Origin: JBBPZA01 sp963728925
GTDB lineage: Bacteria; Actinomycetota; Thermoleophilia; Solirubrobacterales; Solirubrobacteraceae
DNA length: 64,000 nucleotides
Direction: 5' to 3'
Assembly (NCBI GenBank): GCA_963728925.1
Contig: CAVSMB010000006.1
Location: 1 to 64,000 of the forward strand
Positions 48,393 through 56,522 of the stretch are shown here, piece by piece. Within the stretch, counting starts at the first letter, position 1. Each line of letters begins with the position of its first letter. The position numbers and the translations under genes are program-made. Below the pieces are notes generated by a model. That model was not told where the DNA came from. It searched no databases and saw only the letters and a program-made list of their open reading frames with translations.

Positions 48393-50465
48393 CTAGGCCC
48401 TTGCGAGCGACAGCACGAGCGGGAACACCGACCCGCCGCCCTTCTGGCGCAGCTGCGCCCCGACCATCGTGAGCGTCCAGCCCGAGAAGCGAACGTCGTC
48501 GACGAGCAGCCCCGATCCGTCGGGTGGCGCCGTCATCACCCTGAACTGGCCGCGGACGTTGGCGACCTGCTGGGCCGAGTTGCGCATCTCGCGCTGAGGC
48601 GGTCCGTCGCCGACCCGCTCGAGCACGTCGGCGAAGTCGAGCCCGAGCGCCCTGGCGAGGCGGCGCGCGAAGTCGGGAACGAGCGCGCCGGACCGCTTCG
48701 AGGGAATCGCCGCGACCCACCCAAGGGCGGGCTGCGGGCTCCAGCGACGCACGAGCGTGGCGCACGCCTCGACAAGCGCGTCGTCGAAGCGGCCGGCCGC
48801 TCGGCCTCGGCGGATGAGCGGGTCCCAGCCTCCGTCGCCCGAGCGGGCGAGCGCTCGGCCCTCCTCGATCAGGAGCTCCGGCGGCAGGCGCCTGCCAGGC
48901 TCGTCGGCGGTTCTCGGCGTCTGGCGGCGAATGCTCAGCGTCAACGGCCGCGAGCGCAGCACGTCGGTGGCCTCCCGGGCCAGGCCCTCGTCGACGTCGC
49001 CGGCGAAGCGCGGCTCGGTGCAGACGGCGCAGCGGCCGCACCGCTCCGACGCCGGGTCGTCGAGCGCGTCCTGGAGTGACTGCATCAAGCAGCGGCCGTC
49101 ACGTCCCAGGGCGAACATGGCGTCCTGCTCGCGCCGGCGCTGCTCGGTCACGGCCTCGTATCGGCGGGCGTCGTACTCCCACGCCGCACCGGTCAGGGCC
49201 CACCCCGAGCCCTCGCGGCGGACCGCGCCCTCGACGTCGAGTACCTTCAGCATCGCCTCGAGCCGGCCACGACCGAGGTTCACCTCCGCCTGCAGAGCGG
49301 GGAGGGTCACCGGCACGTCGCTGCGCTCGAGGATCTCAAGCGTCCGGTGAACGAGCTCGCGCGACGGAAACGCCGTCTCGATGAAGAAGTCCTGGATGGC
49401 GCGGTCCTCCGCGCCGCGCAGGAGCACGACGTGGGCCGCGTCGACCGCTCGGCCGGCGCGGCCGACCTGCTGGTAGTAGGCGATCGCCGACGAGGGCGCC
49501 TGGTAGTGGACGACGAAGCCGAGGTCGGGCTTGTCGTAGCCCATGCCAAGGGCGCTGGTCGCGACGATGGCCTTGACCTCGTTGGCGAGCAGGCGCCGTT
49601 CGGCCTCGAGGCGCTGCTCGTCCGCGATCTCTCCCGAATAGGCGAGCGCGCCGATTCCCTGGCTCTCCAGCCACTCGGCGACGACGCTCGCGTCGCGGAT
49701 CGTCAGGCAGTAGACGATGCCCGAGCGGTCGAACCGCGGCAGCCAGGTCGCCAGCCACGCGAGGCGATGGGCGGGATCCGGAAGATCGACGACCTCCAAG
49801 CGCAGCGACGGCCGCGCGAGCGGGCCTCGGTAGGTGGTCAAGTGGCGTGCGTCCGAGCCGATCGCGAGCTGCTCGGCGATGTCGGCGACGACGCGGTCGT
49901 TGGCGGTGGCGGTTGTGCACAGCACGGCGACGTCGTCCGCGAGGCCGGCGAGGACGTCGGAGATCCGCCGGTAGTCCGGGCGGAAGTCGTGGCCCCAGTC
50001 CGAGATGCAGTGCGCCTCGTCGACGACCAGCAGCCCGACCCGCTCCATGAACAGCGGCAGCATCGCCTCGCGGAACAGGGGGTTGTTGAGACGCTCGGGA
50101 CTGATGAGCAGGAGGTCGACGTGGTCGGCCTCGAGCGCGTCGCGGACTGCGTCCCACTCGTCGCGGTTGGTCGAGTTGATCGTCATCGCACGAACGCCGA
50201 GCCGTCGAGCCGCCTCGATCTGGTTTCGCATGAGGGCGAGCAGCGGGCTGACGAGCAGCGTCGGCCCAGCGCCCTCGCGGCGCAGCAGCGCGGTGGCGAT
50301 GAAGTAGACCGCCGACTTGCCCCAGCCGGTGCGCTGAACGCACAGCACGCGCTTGCGGCCAGCGACGAGGTCGCGGATCGCCTCCATCTGGTGCTCGCGC
50401 GGCACCGCATCCTGACCGGCGAGGTCGCGGAGCGGGCCGAGCGCGTCGTCTTCCAAACGGATCAT
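48393..50465 (-). CDS. RecQ-like DNA helicase with C-terminal phosphoribosyltransferase-like domain
   Basis: About 690 residues. Helicase domain 1 has Walker A VQRTGWGKSAVYF and Walker B VVDEAHCISDWGHDFRPDYR; domain 2 has GIVYCLTIRDASVVAEWLES and the arginine-finger block YYQQVGRAGRA. A zinc-binding region follows (CGRCAVCTEPRF). The last ~170 residues are not HRDC: they end FRVMTAPPDGSGLLVDDVRF, SGWTLTMVGAQLRQKGGGSV, the PRPP-loop and hood pattern of a ComF-like phosphoribosyltransferase. ATG 50465 is chosen; the frame stays open to 50513. Similar RecQ-PRT fusions exist in actinobacteria, probably for repair. Confidence 0.88.
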   Translation of the reverse strand: MIRLEDDALGPLRDLAGQDAVPREHQMEAIRDLVAGRKRVLCVQRTGWGKSAVYFIATALLRREGAGPTLLVSPLLALMRNQIEAARRLGVRAMTINSTNRDEWDAVRDALEADHVDLLLISPERLNNPLFREAMLPLFMERVGLLVVDEAHCISDWGHDFRPDYRRISDVLAGLADDVAVLCTTATANDRVVADIAEQLAIGSDARHLTTYRGPLARPSLRLEVVDLPDPAHRLAWLATWLPRFDRSGIVYCLTIRDASVVAEWLESQGIGALAYSGEIADEQRLEAERRLLANEVKAIVATSALGMGYDKPDLGFVVHYQAPSSAIAYYQQVGRAGRAVDAAHVVLLRGAEDRAIQDFFIETAFPSRELVHRTLEILERSDVPVTLPALQAEVNLGRGRLEAMLKVLDVEGAVRREGSGWALTGAAWEYDARRYEAVTEQRRREQDAMFALGRDGRCLMQSLQDALDDPASERCGRCAVCTEPRFAGDVDEGLAREATDVLRSRPLTLSIRRQTPRTADEPGRRLPPELLIEEGRALARSGDGGWDPLIRRGRAAGRFDDALVEACATLVRRWSPQPALGWVAAIPSKRSGALVPDFARRLARALGLDFADVLERVGDGPPQREMRNSAQQVANVRGQFRVMTAPPDGSGLLVDDVRFSGWTLTMVGAQLRQKGGGSVFPLVLSLARA

Positions 50466-50570
50466 CGTGTGGAGCGACTGTGTCGCGGGCGTCAAGCCCG
50501 AGGCCCGAGCCACGCGAGCCGGCTCTCGGGGCGCGACCGGTGACGGCGGCGCGCCGAGCCCGATGTAGGC

Positions 50571-50831
50571 CTACTCCTCGACGAGGGTCAACAGCGTCTC
50601 GGGGCGGACTCCGTCGAACTTCATCGCGTCGGCGCCCGCTTCGGACTCCCTGATCTCCTGGAACGCTGCCATGTCGGGGATCTCGGCGATCAGCCCGACG
50701 CGATTCGAGCCCTCCGGATCCCGGAACGTGCGAATGGTGATCCCCAACGGCCCAAAGACCTCTTCACGCTTCGGGGAGGCCAGCCAGTGGTCGACGTCGT
50801 CGACCTCGTGAAACACCAGCAGTGTCGGCAT
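50571..50831 (-). CDS. Small hypothetical protein, dimeric alpha/beta-barrel-like
   Basis: An 86-residue protein: MPTLLVFHEVDDVDHWLASP, then GITIRTFRDPEGSNRVGLIA and PDMAAFQEIRESEAGADAMK. The strand-helix-strand pattern and the xxVFHEVDDxDxW opening resemble cyclase/monooxygenase-like ferredoxin-fold proteins that dimerise. No catalytic residues can be named. ATG 50831 has GCGAGG upstream. It stands alone between the helicase and CtaG genes. Confidence 0.65.
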   Translation of the reverse strand: MPTLLVFHEVDDVDHWLASPKREEVFGPLGITIRTFRDPEGSNRVGLIAEIPDMAAFQEIRESEAGADAMKFDGVRPETLLTLVEE

Positions 50832-50987
50832 ATTGCCTCGCTTCTCTCTGCGGCGAACGCTGCCCGCTTTATGGTGTGTTGGACAGGCGCGAGAACATAC
50901 CCGTTCCTCGTGGGCCAGGGCCGATAACCGCCGATCCGCTCGATGGCGTGGAACGCGCCGACCCGCGCGCCGGCCCCGCGTCGGGGC

Positions 50988-50993
50988 TACGCT
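50988..50993 (+). promoter_or_regulatory. Candidate -10 element for the CtaG gene
   Basis: TACGCT ends 7 bases before ATG 51001, predicting a leaderless message. Confidence 0.45.
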
Positions 50994-51000
50994 CCATCCC

Positions 51001-51942
51001 ATGCTGTGGCCGTACGCCCACGCCTCGGGCAGCTTCGCGCCGCTGCAGCTTGCGCCGGGGCTCGCCTTCGGCGTGGCGTACTGGATCCGCGCCCGGACGC
51101 TGAGCCGGCGCGGGACGCCCGTGCCCGGCTGGCGCCAGGCGTGCTGGTACGGCGGCCTGGCGATGATCATCGCGACGCTCGCCTCGCCGATCGGGCACAT
51201 CAGCGACGAGCTCTTCGCGGTGCACATGATCGAGCATCTGCTGATCGCCGATCTCGGCGCGCTCCTGCTCGTGCTCGGGCTTACCGGCCCGCTGCTCCAG
51301 CCGCTGCTGAGCATGCCCGAGCTGCGCTGGCTGCGGGTCTTCGCCCTTCCGCAGGTGGCGCTTCCCCTGTGGGCGCTGAACTTCTACCTCTGGCATCTGC
51401 CCAGCCTCTACCAGGGCGCCGTCGAGAACCCGGCGGTGCACGCGCTCGAGCACATGCTGATGATCACCTTCGGTGTGGCGATGTGGATGGCGCTGCTCGG
51501 GCCGCTGCCCAAGCCCGCGTGGTTCGGCAACCTCGCGCGACTGGGCTACATCATCGCCGTCCGCCTGATCGGCTCGGTGCTGGCCAATGCGCTGCTGTGG
51601 TCCGGCGCCGTGCTCTACCCGCGCTACGCCGCGGGCGAGCGCTATTGGAACGTCTCGCCGCTCAGCGACCAGAGCACGGCGGGGGCGATCATGATGGTCG
51701 AGGGGTCGCTCGTCACCGTCGGGCTGTTCTGTTGGCTGTTCCTGCGCGCGGCGCGCGAGAGCGAGGAGCGCCAGGAGCTTCTGGAGCTCGCCGCCGCGAA
51801 CGGGGTGGAGCTGGGGGAGAAGCGCGCGGCGCGCGCGGTGGCCGCGGGCCGCGGCGACGCCCTGCGCCGCCGGATCCTCGAGCAGCGCGAGCCGGCGGAC
51901 GCACCGGCGCCGGCTTCGCGGCACGAGGCGGGCCTGGCCTGA
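51001..51942 (+). CDS. CtaG-family cytochrome c oxidase assembly protein
   Basis: A 313-residue membrane protein of the caa3-type CtaG family (PF09678). Seven or so helices; conserved histidines occur in VHMIEHLLIADLGALLLVLG, NFYLWHLPSLYQGA and HALEHMLMITFGVAMW, likely copper-handling sites for oxidase assembly. The C-terminal ~60 residues are cytoplasmic and helical. No oxidase subunit genes are adjacent, so it serves an oxidase encoded elsewhere. Confidence 0.87.
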   Translation: MLWPYAHASGSFAPLQLAPGLAFGVAYWIRARTLSRRGTPVPGWRQACWYGGLAMIIATLASPIGHISDELFAVHMIEHLLIADLGALLLVLGLTGPLLQPLLSMPELRWLRVFALPQVALPLWALNFYLWHLPSLYQGAVENPAVHALEHMLMITFGVAMWMALLGPLPKPAWFGNLARLGYIIAVRLIGSVLANALLWSGAVLYPRYAAGERYWNVSPLSDQSTAGAIMMVEGSLVTVGLFCWLFLRAARESEERQELLELAAANGVELGEKRAARAVAAGRGDALRRRILEQREPADAPAPASRHEAGLA

Positions 51943-51957
51943 CGCGACGCGCGTAGA

Positions 51958-52390
51958 TCAGCGCAACCGGTCGCCGGCCGCGCGGGTCATCTCGGCGAGC
52001 ATCGTCTCGTCGCGGGCCTGCCGCTGGCCGAGCAGCTCCGCGAGGCTTCGCTCGGCCTTCACGAAGTGGTCGAACGCCGCGACTGCTTGCGGCGACGTCA
52101 TCGCCTCGGGGTCGTGCCGGCCCATCGGGAGGTCCCGGTAGCCGGCCATCTCCTCGCCGCACGCGACGAGCCGGGCGGGCGATGTCGCGGTGCTGTCCGA
52201 CGAGGCTCGTGTAGGCCTCATGCTCGGTCTGGGCGTTGTCGTCGCTCAGCTCGAGCGCGAGCGTGTGGGCCTCGAGTGTGTCGGCCAGCGACGCGACGAG
52301 CTCGGCGATCTCCCGTGGAAGCACGGCGTGCTCCGCCAGCCCCTGCCCGCACGTCGTTGCTCGGTCACGTCGGTCTCCTTGGTTGCCCAT
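51958..52390 (-). pseudogene. Frameshifted hypothetical helical protein
   Basis: From ATG 52390 one frame gives LPREIAELVASLADTLEAHT and DNAQTEHEAYTSLVGQHRDI; a single-base shift near 52175 then continues as ARLVACGEEMAGYRDLPMGR, SPQAVAAFDHFVKAERSLAE and MLAEMTRAAGDRLR. The two parts make a coherent ~140-residue helical protein, so one indel (in a GCCCGCCCGG stretch) separates them. Either a recent pseudogene or an assembly error. No named family. Confidence 0.6.
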
Positions 52391-52416
52391 CGCTCGATGA
52401 TCTTCGGGCGAATGAC

Positions 52417-52610
52417 CTAGAACTCCTCCATCCGCGCCTCCTTGGGCAGCAGGAAGGACAGCGCGAAGGCCGCCACAAAGAGGCCGGCCGAGATCAGCGC
52501 GGTCCGGGTCATTGCGGTTGACGATGTGTGCCCGTGGTCCAGCAGCGAGAAGAAGATCGTCGCGAGGACCGCCGCGCCGATCGAGGGGCGGCTCACGCGT
52601 GGGTTCGCGG
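52417..52610 (-). pseudogene. C-terminal relic of an MFS (DHA2-type) transporter
   Basis: About 60 codons read SIGAAVLATIFFSLLDHGHT, MTRTALISAGLFVAAFALSF, LLPKEARMEEF-stop, the last membrane helix and tail of an EmrB/QacA-like drug exporter. Everything upstream of the last one to two helices is missing and replaced by unrelated text. A clear deletion remnant. Confidence 0.72.
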
Positions 52611-52639
52611 GGGAGGAGGAGTGAGGGTCGCGGCCGGTG

Positions 52640-53590
52640 TCAGTCGCGGCGCTTGATGCCCCGCTCGGCGCAGCGGGCGGCGGCGGCGAGGTGGGTGTCC
52701 TCACCGTCCTCGAGGCGCTCGAGGTCGAGCGCGGAGGCGGTGGCGGATTGCAGGCGAGGGGCGTCTCGGGCCTCGCGCCGGCCGGCGACGACCGCCGCCG
52801 CCCACAAGGTCTCGGCCCGCCCGCCGCGGTCGAGGATCGCGTTTGGGCGCGCTTCGGGATCCTGGAGGACCGTCGCGAGGTCGTCGCGGGCGGCGTGGAC
52901 GAGGATGCGGCGGTCGGAGACACGGCGGCGGCCGGCGTCGGCGTCGATGCGGTCGAGGTGGCGGGCCCAGCGGTCGAGGAGGCGGTACTTCAGGTCGCGG
53001 TCGATCTGTGACCAGCGCTCGTCGTCCTGCTTGGGCGGGACGACCGTGCGCATGCGCCGGCTCATGGCGGCCATCGAGGTGCCGTAGCGGTCGCAGAGCT
53101 GCGCGAAGTCCATGCCGCCGCGCTTGTAGTCGCGGCAGATCAGCCAGTGCGGCATGAGGAGGGCGGCCGCGAAGACGTTGGCCTCCTGCTCGGGCACGGG
53201 CGGTCGCGACCGCTCCTCGGGCTCCTCCTCCTCGACCACCGCCGAGCGGCAGTACAGCGACCGCCCGTCGTCGCGGTGCATGACGTGGTGCCCGAGCTCG
53301 TGGCCGATGGTGAAGCGACGGCGCCCCGGCCACTGGCGCGCCTCCTGTGCGTTGACCCAGATCTCGCCGGCGTCGGGGAGCAGCAGGCCGGAGAGCGTCC
53401 GGTCGGCATCACGCGGCGGAGCGCCGGGCGCCGACCAGAGGTCGCGGACGTCCCGGACCAGGAGCCCGAACCACGAGTCCGCGATGCGCTCCACGGGGAC
53501 GGGGAGCGAGTCGCCATCCCATAGATACGCGGGGACGCGCGCCAAGATCTCCTCGGCGCGACGCTCGATCCCCTCGCGGTTCACGGTCAC
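52640..53590 (-). CDS. ImmA/IrrE-family zinc metallopeptidase
   Basis: A 316-residue protein. The gluzincin motif is FTIGHELGHHVMHRDDGR (HExxH near residue 95), with the third ligand region in EQEANVFAAALLMPHWLICR, as in ImmA, IrrE and phage anti-repressor proteases. The C-terminal ~150 residues (from TSMAAMSRRMRTVVPPKQ) are a helical/disordered arm. Family members cleave DNA-binding repressors on stress signals. It starts at GTG 53590, overlapping the stop of the XRE-type gene (GTGA); that neighbour is the obvious candidate substrate. Last gene of a three-gene operon. Confidence 0.88.
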   Translation of the reverse strand: MTVNREGIERRAEEILARVPAYLWDGDSLPVPVERIADSWFGLLVRDVRDLWSAPGAPPRDADRTLSGLLLPDAGEIWVNAQEARQWPGRRRFTIGHELGHHVMHRDDGRSLYCRSAVVEEEEPEERSRPPVPEQEANVFAAALLMPHWLICRDYKRGGMDFAQLCDRYGTSMAAMSRRMRTVVPPKQDDERWSQIDRDLKYRLLDRWARHLDRIDADAGRRRVSDRRILVHAARDDLATVLQDPEARPNAILDRGGRAETLWAAAVVAGRREARDAPRLQSATASALDLERLEDGEDTHLAAAARCAERGIKRRD

Positions 53591-54264
53591 CTTTCGGATC
53601 CGCCGCGGAAGAGCTCGTCGACCTCGTCCCACTCCTCGTCGGCGCGCTGGGCCGGCGATGCAGGTGCGGGCGGCGTCTCCTCGGCACGGGCGCCCGGCGG
53701 CGCGTCGTCGGGCGGCGTCTCCCGCCCGCGGCGAACCGCGCGCGTGAAGGCGGCCGCGCCGGACGGCGCTGCTCCTGCGCCTCCCGCGACCGTGCCGATC
53801 CCCTCGCCCGCCCGCCGCAGGGCGTCGGCGCTTCGCCCCAGGAGCTGCCCGAGGGCCTCGAGCACGCGCCGCGAGACACCGCTCGCGGGCAGCCGGCCCT
53901 GCTCCATCTCGTGGTAGTAGCGGTGGACCTTGTCGGCGCGGTCCTCGACGCCCAGCGACGAAGCCAGGCGCCGGGCGAGCTCGTCGCGCGGGAGCTGGGC
54001 CTCGTCGCGCAGCTCCGGGAGCAGCTCCGGCCACGCGCGGGCCGGCGCGGTGAGCGCGGTGACGACCCGCTCGGCGCTCGAGCCGCGGAAGGCCTGCTGG
54101 TCCCATCGCCGGCGCGGCGCGCGCTCGAGGTGGCCCTCGATGAGCACGCCCAGCTCCTGGCGATCGCGGCCGTCGACCTGCGCGAGGTAGCTGCGCGGGT
54201 CGACGTCCTCGCCCTCGCGGCCGGCGGCGACGAAGGCTTCGAAGAGGCGGTCGACGTCGCTCAT
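53587..54264 (-). CDS. XRE-type HTH protein (likely regulator/antitoxin of the operon)
   Basis: A 225-residue protein. The central segment ELRDEAQLPRDELARRLASS, then KVHRYYHEMEQGRLPASGVS and RRVLEALGQLLGRSADALRR gives the five-helix lambda-repressor pattern in residues ~85-145. The N-terminal ~75 residues (VDRLFEAFVAAGREGEDVDP) resemble the acidic start of anti-sigma-like or zinc-finger-free regulator proteins, and the C-terminal ~70 are Pro/Ala/Glu-rich and probably disordered, ending DEVDELFRGG. It lies between a sigma-like gene (1-base gap) and the ImmA/IrrE peptidase (overlap). Confidence 0.75.
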   Translation of the reverse strand: MSDVDRLFEAFVAAGREGEDVDPRSYLAQVDGRDRQELGVLIEGHLERAPRRRWDQQAFRGSSAERVVTALTAPARAWPELLPELRDEAQLPRDELARRLASSLGVEDRADKVHRYYHEMEQGRLPASGVSRRVLEALGQLLGRSADALRRAGEGIGTVAGGAGAAPSGAAAFTRAVRRGRETPPDDAPPGARAEETPPAPASPAQRADEEWDEVDELFRGGSER

Positions 54265-54265
54265 C

Positions 54266-54913
54266 TCAGCCAGTATCCCCGTCGTCCAGCGCCGCCCTGA
54301 GCGCCTTGCGGAAGCGCGACTTGACCTGGTCGACGTTGTTCGCCGACATCGGCGGGTCGAGGCCGGGGAAGTCCTCGTTCACCTGGTCGACGACCTCTCT
54401 GGTCGGCAGGTCGCCGAACACCGCGAGGTCGATGACGCGTTGGTGGTCCGCCCGCGGGAACTCATCCTCGATCACGGCATCGACGACGCCCCGCGTCAGC
54501 ACTCCCTGGACCTCCTCGGAGACGTCGACGGCGGTGCGCCGCTCCTCGTCGTCGTCGAGCGTCGCCGCTTCACGCCCGAGCGCCCGCGAGCTGCCCCAGT
54601 AGTCGGCGATCCGCCGCTCGGTCACCCGTCGCAGGAGGTTGACGAACTGGCCGACCGACTCGCCGTCGAACACGGCCTTCATGACGCTGAACATCGCCTC
54701 GCCGGCGACGCGGTCGACGGCGTGGTCGGGGACCTTTCGCGCGACCATCGACTCCACGAAGCGCATGCGGCCGAACACGAGCAGCTGCAGCGCGATCGCC
54801 GTCTCCTGCGCGTCACCAGCCTCGCGCGCGGCGACGAGGTAGTCGACGAGCGCCTCGTCGCCGGCCTCGGCGAGCTCGAGATCGGAGCGGCGGTGAAAAG
54901 GGCGGGCGGACAA
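54266..54913 (-). CDS. ECF-like RNA polymerase sigma factor
   Basis: About 215 residues. Region 2 is visible as VAGEAMFSVMKAVFDGESVG, QFVNLLRRVTERRIADYWGS; region 4 as DHQRVIDLAVFGDLPTREVV ... MSANNVDQVKSRFRKALRAA, the ECF helix-turn-helix. The linker is long and acidic. The start is uncertain: TTG 54913 gives SARPFHRRSDLELAEAGD and fits a usual length, but the frame stays open to 55237 with arginine-rich text. First gene of an operon with the XRE protein and the ImmA/IrrE peptidase; no membrane anti-sigma factor is present, so control may be by the other two proteins. Confidence 0.78.
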   Translation of the reverse strand: MSARPFHRRSDLELAEAGDEALVDYLVAAREAGDAQETAIALQLLVFGRMRFVESMVARKVPDHAVDRVAGEAMFSVMKAVFDGESVGQFVNLLRRVTERRIADYWGSSRALGREAATLDDDEERRTAVDVSEEVQGVLTRGVVDAVIEDEFPRADHQRVIDLAVFGDLPTREVVDQVNEDFPGLDPPMSANNVDQVKSRFRKALRAALDDGDTG

Positions 54914-55368
54914 GGCTGAGCGAAGGGCCGGCCCGACGCGGGCGCGGAGATGTCGACGAGCGCCGGGCGCCGCGAGCCTACCCGCAGTACGCAGGTCATC
55001 GGGCGCGCCGTCGCCAGCGACACGGGTGGCCCGGCGCACGCTCGAGCGGCGCGCAGCGGTCGACCACGCGCTCGATCCCGGGCGAGGCGGAGCCGTTCGC
55101 CGAATGGACCGCGAGCGTCGACCGCGGCCACAGGTCGCGGCCGGCCGCGTCGCCGCGGCCGGCGAGGCAGGCGACGACGTCGGAGCCGGGTCCTCGCGCG
55201 AACCCTCACGCCGAAGCCGCTCGAGCTCAGCGGTCACCGGTCACCGCGAAGGGGAGGGCGACGGCGAACATGGCGATCAGGTCGGCGCGGCGGCGCCTTC
55301 TCTGACGCGCGGTGCGACCGGGCGGGATAGGCCGCCGCGGCGCACGACGAGCGACGCGTCCGGCCGGA
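54914..55368. other. 455-base gap, possible relic
   Basis: Upstream of the sigma gene. One minus-strand frame (about 55005-55215) reads GSDVVACLAGRGDAAGRDLW, PRSTLAVHSANGSASPGIER, VVDRCAPLERAPGHPC before a TGA; its composition is protein-like, suggesting the end of an otherwise lost gene. I do not recognise it. No promoter could be picked out for the sigma operon. Confidence 0.3.
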
Positions 55369-56104
55369 TCAGCTGCTGGTTCTTGCGATGTTGTCGATCT
55401 TCCAGCGACTCTCGCGCTGGAAGGTCCAGATCTCGGGGTCGTCGCCCTCGTCCAGGCGCGAGATCGCCCGGTCGCCGGTGATGGTGATCGACTTGATGTC
55501 GAGGTGCGCCTGGCGCTTGCCCTCGTTGCCCTCGAGGATCGCCTCGGGGCAGGGCTTGCCCGCGCCGGCGGCGATGTTGGCCCGGAAGCGGGCCGTGAAG
55601 AGGTCGCAGAGCCGTTCGCCGTCGTCATCGTCGGCGGCGGACTCGAAGTCGTCGACCGTCTGGGCCACCGCCTTCTTCTCGCCGCTGAAGCTCTTGGCGT
55701 TCTCGTCGTCGAAGACCCCCGCGAGGCCGAGGACGACGAGGACGGCGATGAGCGCGAGCCAGAGGAAGCCGAGCGAGATGCCGGCGATGGCCAGGCCGCG
55801 GCCGCCCTTGCGCCCGCCCGAGCGCTTGATGCGCGAGAGGGCGACGAACCCGAAGACGATCGACAGGATCGTGCCGCCGAGGATCCCGAGGACCAGCGAG
55901 GCGATGGCGAAGCCGTCGGTGCGGCGGCGGGGCGGGCCGGGCGGCGGTGGCGCGAAGCCCCTGGGCTGTGCGGCCGGCGAGGCCGGCGCAGACGGCCCCG
56001 CGGCCTGGACGTTCTCCGTCCAGCGCGTCCCGTCCCACCAGCGCAACCTGCCCGGGGGTGGTGGGGTCCGGGTACCAGCCGGCGCCGGGCGGTGGCGCAT
56101 TCAC
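55369..56104 (-). CDS. DUF2510/DUF4190 membrane protein with N-terminal frameshift
   Basis: A ~243-residue protein. From GTG 56104 the frame reads GAGWYPDPTTPGQ, the start of a DUF2510 motif; the continuation LRWWDGTRWTENVQ is one base out of frame (extra G in GGGCAGG near 56050). The rest is in frame to the stop: a Pro-rich linker, DUF4190-type helices FAIASLVLGILGGTILSIVF and GLAIAGISLGFLWLALIAVL, and an extracytoplasmic DUF4878-like domain (KAVAQTVDDFESAADDDDGE ... WTFQRESRWKIDNI). An ATG at 56098-56100 opens the downstream frame without GWYPDP, so a product may still be made. Confidence 0.72.
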
Positions 56105-56194
56105 GACGCCAGTCTCTTCGATCGGGCGGCCGAGCGGCCAGATCCGTCGCCGAGCGGTGTCAGATCCTTAAGCCCGCAGGACGACCTCTCCCAT

Positions 56195-56431
56195 GTGGCC
56201 ACCCCTCTCGACCGCGCCTTCGATCGCCTCGACGACTTCCTCGCCGTCCAGGTGAGCGCCTCCCCGGCCGCGCTGCTCGACGCCGTGGAGCGCCTCCAGG
56301 AGTCCGTCGGGGTCGATGACGCGGCCCGCGGACGGATCGCCGCGCGCCTCGACGCGCTGCGCCTGGACGCGCAGGCCGGGCCGCTCACCCTCGGCCTGGT
56401 CCTCGGGCTGCTCGCCGCCGAGCTCGATTGA
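56195..56431 (+). CDS. Small hypothetical helical protein
   Basis: A 78-residue protein from GTG 56195: ATPLDRAFDRLDDFLAVQVS, then DAVERLQESVGVDDAARGRI and LTLGLVLGLLAAELD. Composition and amphipathic helices look genuine but no family is recognised. The start is divergent from the DUF2510 gene with about 90 bases between them. Confidence 0.5.
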   Translation: MATPLDRAFDRLDDFLAVQVSASPAALLDAVERLQESVGVDDAARGRIAARLDALRLDAQAGPLTLGLVLGLLAAELD

Positions 56432-56522
56432 CGAGCGGTCCACGGCCGCTTGCGCGCCGCCCCTGATCGCGCTTAGGCTCGCGACCGAGTCAGGCAGGGC
56501 CCAATCGGGGGGGAGGTCGGCG

